Shown one piece after another: positions 62,001 to 64,000 of a DNA stretch of 64,000 bases; position 1 is the first letter of the stretch; each line of letters starts with the position of its first letter. Origin of the DNA: Branchiostoma floridae (lineage: Eukaryota; Chordata; Leptocardii; Amphioxiformes; Branchiostomatidae); assembly GCF_000003815.2 (NCBI RefSeq), contig NC_049979.1, forward strand, positions 17,220,493-17,284,492, in the 5' to 3' direction. The notes beneath the pieces are model-generated. The model was given only the letters and a program-made list of their open reading frames with translations, was not told where the DNA came from and ran no database searches. Position numbers and translations under genes: made by a program.

Positions 62001-62210
62001 TTTGACGCTCTGTTCGATCATACTGGCAATTCATTTATTTTTGCATAAAATTGGGACACTGCTAATGATCAGTCAGCAAACATGTTCTCTCCTTTTCAGC
62101 TTGTCCGTGCGATCAAGAAGCACCTGTCTGAAGCTCAGTCTCCCGCCGCGGACCTCAGTAGTTCCGAAGCCCTTCCTTCTGTGACTACCAAGCAGCTCTC
62201 TCCAGCTTAG
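59012..62210 (+). CDS. SELENOW/MIEN1-family thioredoxin-like protein, probable selenoprotein
   Basis: Small redox protein of the Rdx family. Exons 59012-59088, 59437-59537, 61185-61261 and 62100-62210 join to 121 codons, with phases 2, 1 and 0 agreeing, provided TGA at 59444-59446 is read as selenocysteine. The region reads VRIDYN-M-A-U-GFPGRF. The TGA aligns exactly with Sec of the SELENOW CxxU motif and the second Cys of the MIEN1 CxxC motif. Downstream, EVVGKIISKPGAFEVYVN and LEKRQFPHINQLVRAIKKH keep the family pattern (GAFE, strand, LE..FP, helix). The first Cys of the motif is Asn here, formed across the intron. A second ATG at 59027 is also possible. No convincing SECIS was found by eye in 62211-62733. 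Alternatives are a pseudogene or a sequencing error, though three clean downstream exons argue against decay. Orthology (SELENOW or MIEN1) is open. Confidence 0.75.
59195..59225. mobile_element. Tiny palindromic insertion (31 bp) with 8-bp TSD
   Basis: Arms CAAGGACGTTATATC and GATATAACGTCCTTG surround a single A. ATAACTAT flanks it at 59187-59194 and 59226-59233. It lies in the first intron of the SELENOW-like gene. Confidence 0.75.
59946..61072 (+). mobile_element. 1.1-kb repeat element with GT microsatellite
   Basis: It starts with a hairpin (ACCTCCATG, six bases, ATGGAGGT) near 59970, followed by a GTGTGTGTTT array at 60000-60062. It ends CATGGAGGTATGAGGTCGCC then GAACTCTAG before a T. 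The two ends are imperfect inverted repeats of about 25 bp. The inside holds degenerate repeats of about 290 bp (GGTATGTAGGTAC near 60400, matched near 60100 and 60690) and several ATGCAAATGAGGA-type motifs. It lies in intron 2 of the SELENOW-like gene and matches the short copy at 39720-40152. The CTAG-T end suggests a Helitron, while the inverted ends suggest a TIR element; I cannot decide. Confidence 0.6.
61266..61770. mobile_element. Harbinger-like MITE (505 bp) with TAA TSD
   Basis: Terminal inverted repeats of about 30 bp begin GGCCACAGCAAGTAAATT, with the reverse complement ending at 61770. TAA flanks it at 61263-61265 and 61771-61773. A 3-bp TAA duplication with GGCC-type ends fits PIF/Harbinger. 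The interior encodes nothing. It starts four bases inside intron 3 of the SELENOW-like gene, so the TSD and the first two bases of the element form the splice donor GTAAGG. Confidence 0.85.
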
Positions 62211-62733
62211 ACTTGGAGCAATGGTCAAACGCAAACGTAACCCACATACCACATAATATTGAATGAATGGAGACACAATCAAGAGGCAAAGGTTTAAATT
62301 GATGAGGCACTTGGGGAAAATGGTGTAAAGCCCTTCTATGACAGCATGGTCTGAAGGAGACGACTGTCTCAAGATCAAGCTCGATAAATATGGGCGAATA
62401 CAATATTCTTGCCTTCGACTGTTCTTCATCAATTTATGTAACATAACCAGATTGTTTTATCAAATGTAATTTGCTTTGGACTTATGTACATGTAGTATTT
62501 AGATATGCATCCTACATCTGTAATTAGTGTAAAGACAAGCTACTCACCAAGCAGGTACTCACCAGGTTGTTGTCACATGATACATATGCTGCGTTTTTAA
62601 AAAACGCCAAATTTGATAAAGGTCACAATTTTCCCACAACAGCCTCTGCTTGGAGAGTAAAGATAAGTAAGACTGAAGCATTCAGACCTCCTTGATATGC
62701 CGTATTAGAATCTCTGCAAGAAATTGCTGGCTC
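62211..62733 (+). other. 3' UTR and flank of the SELENOW-like gene
   Basis: Where a SECIS element should be if the TGA encodes Sec. The spacing ATGA, 11 bases, AAAA, then GA occurs at 62302-62342, but the flanking bases do not pair into the required stem. A short strong stem GCGTTTTT/AAAAACGC lies near 62592-62608. No AATAAA was found before the transposon at 62734. Confidence 0.4.
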
Positions 62734-64000
62734 TAGGGGTGGGTACCGGTGTGACAGCGTTCTCGCCCCCCCGTGATCTCGCCCCCCCGGGGGCGAAATC
62801 ACTAGCGATCTCGCCCCCCCGGGGCGAAATCACTAGCGATCTCGCCCTCCCCGGCTAGTGATCTCGCCCCCCTACCTCGCCCCCCTTTAGCGATTTCGCC
62901 CCCCCCCCAAAAAAACGGGCTTACATGACATTTTAGAAGTTGATTGGTATAAATCACAAAATGTAGTTTCAGAATGATATAAGTACACGAGTTTGATACA
63001 TAACTCCATTCATAGTATCAATATTAACGTAATTACATGGTAATAAGATAGTTGAACTGTTTCAGACAAGGAGGGTTTGGTCCCTTGTATTCCCATTATT
63101 GCATATACCTGAGTCTTGACATAAGATGTATTTCATTGTATTCACCTGTCCTCAAGCAACCTATATATCTCCAATATGAAGTCTCTACAATGAAGTGACC
63201 ACAAAAGAACTATGTAATGTCTGTATTAATTATGCAAATATTAGGTATTAATTAGAATAACGCACATTTTGGTATATGCACACCTCCAACATGCATGACT
63301 GTCTTTTCTAGTATTTAGGAACTGATGCATTTACCCGTGTTTCTTAAGACAGGTACTTTACCAGTGTTTGTGTAGCATTTAGCAACAGCTATATCAACTT
63401 GCGCGTAGATAGTGTTTATAATGAGAAACTATTATTCACGTGTGTTTTTGTTAGTGCTTTGGAAATGTTTCCAGCACAAGAAAGAAAACACTGTGACAAA
63501 TTGAAAACATATAGCTGACGTATTCCGTACCATAGACGGTGTTGATTTATACGTTCGCAGTAGCACTGTTTTATGCCACCTCAGCTGCAAAAATTGTCTT
63601 TTTTCATTTCAATGTCATGTTTGCACCGAACAATATAATATCGACTTTCGAGGAATGACATCTTACGGTACGGTAATAAGGTGCCATATAGGTACCAGGT
63701 AACACACCATATACGTTACTCTCCAGGTGCAGTATAGTACCAGGTAGCGCACCTGTAATATGTAGTAGCCAGCTGCTCTGGGGGGGGGGGGCGAAAACGC
63801 TAAAGGGGGGCGAAAACGCTAGGGATCTCGCCCCCCGGGGGGGCGAGATCGCCGGGGGGGCGAGATCGCTGTCACACCGGTACAAAACCGTTTTTTTCTC
63901 GTTGGACTGGTCCAGAAAAAAACGGACCTGAAAAAATTAGTTGACCTGATGTTGGACCGATTCGAAATTGAACAGATTACAGATCCAAGAAAGAAAGGAA
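62734..64000. mobile_element. Second hAT-like copy, split by an insertion, runs off the window
   Basis: It starts TAGGGGTGGGTACCGGT at 62734, is interrupted at 62751, and resumes at 63876 with ACCGGTACAAAACCG and the same CCAGAAAAA/CGGACCTG blocks as the intact copy at 29030. Its right end and target duplication lie beyond base 64000. Confidence 0.8.
62751..63875. mobile_element. C/G-tract transposon nested in the hAT-like copy
   Basis: Ends GTGACAGCG and CGCTGTCAC are inverted repeats, and ACCGGT at 62745-62750 and 63876-63881 is a 6-bp target duplication (palindromic, so slightly ambiguous). Next to each end are tandem blocks of GATCTCGCCCCCC and CTAGCGATCTCGCC: C-rich at 62764-62912, G-rich at 63780-63868. 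The two sides can pair, and runs of up to 10 G or C could form quadruplex or i-motif structures. The 850-bp centre is AT-rich with no transposase. The superfamily is not identified. Confidence 0.8.

Noticed and set aside
62302..62342. SECIS-like spacing ATGA-N11-AAAA-N19-GA
   Set aside because: The bases between do not form the required stem, so the match is likely fortuitous; a SECIS search program is needed.

Overview
The window reads as nuclear DNA of an invertebrate deuterostome, most likely a lancelet (Branchiostoma). This is inferred from spliced genes with GT-AG introns, single-copy relatives of human MOK, DNPH1, SLC51A and the SELENOW/MIEN1 family, a very long extracellular leucine-rich-repeat gene, and a dense load of short terminal-inverted-repeat elements. 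I could not run a database search, so the species is an inference. Three runs of N (20170-20322, 54006-54350, 57792-57891) show a draft assembly.

Layout: (1) 14-1655, plus strand, the last exons of an unidentified coiled-coil gene. (2) 1722-10298, intergenic, with an 85-bp minisatellite and probably the MOK promoter. (3) 10299-33313, plus strand, MOK, a MAK/ICK/MOK-type protein kinase in 13 coding exons; the first carries only seven coding bases and the fifth is partly lost in an assembly gap. Its 6.5-kb intron holds a complete hAT-like element and a possible alternative first exon. (4) 36528-38153, minus strand, DNPH1, a nucleotide N-glycoside hydrolase in 4 exons, tail-to-tail with MOK. (5) 43783-49672, plus strand, a secreted protein of about 1681 residues with four LRRNT-LRR-LRRCT modules (the Slit N-terminal plan) but no EGF, laminin-G or membrane part. 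(6) 50414-53978, minus strand, SLC51A (organic solute transporter alpha), 5' end missing, with an unusually long cytoplasmic tail. (7) 59012-62210, plus strand, a small thioredoxin-like protein of the SELENOW/MIEN1 family in which an in-frame TGA sits exactly where the redox Cys/Sec belongs, so it is probably a selenoprotein.

The genes do not form a pathway; they are independent eukaryotic transcription units. The unusual material is mostly mobile DNA: a set of five very small palindromes (20-37 bp, starting CAAGGA and ending TCCTTG), four flanked by perfect 7-8 bp target duplications and one by a decayed one; a hAT-like element intact at 29030-30305, with a second copy at 62734 split by another transposon; a MITE whose insertion forms part of a live splice donor; a 9-bp-TSD element next to DNPH1; and a 224-bp inverted duplication with one mismatch that ends exactly on an assembly gap.
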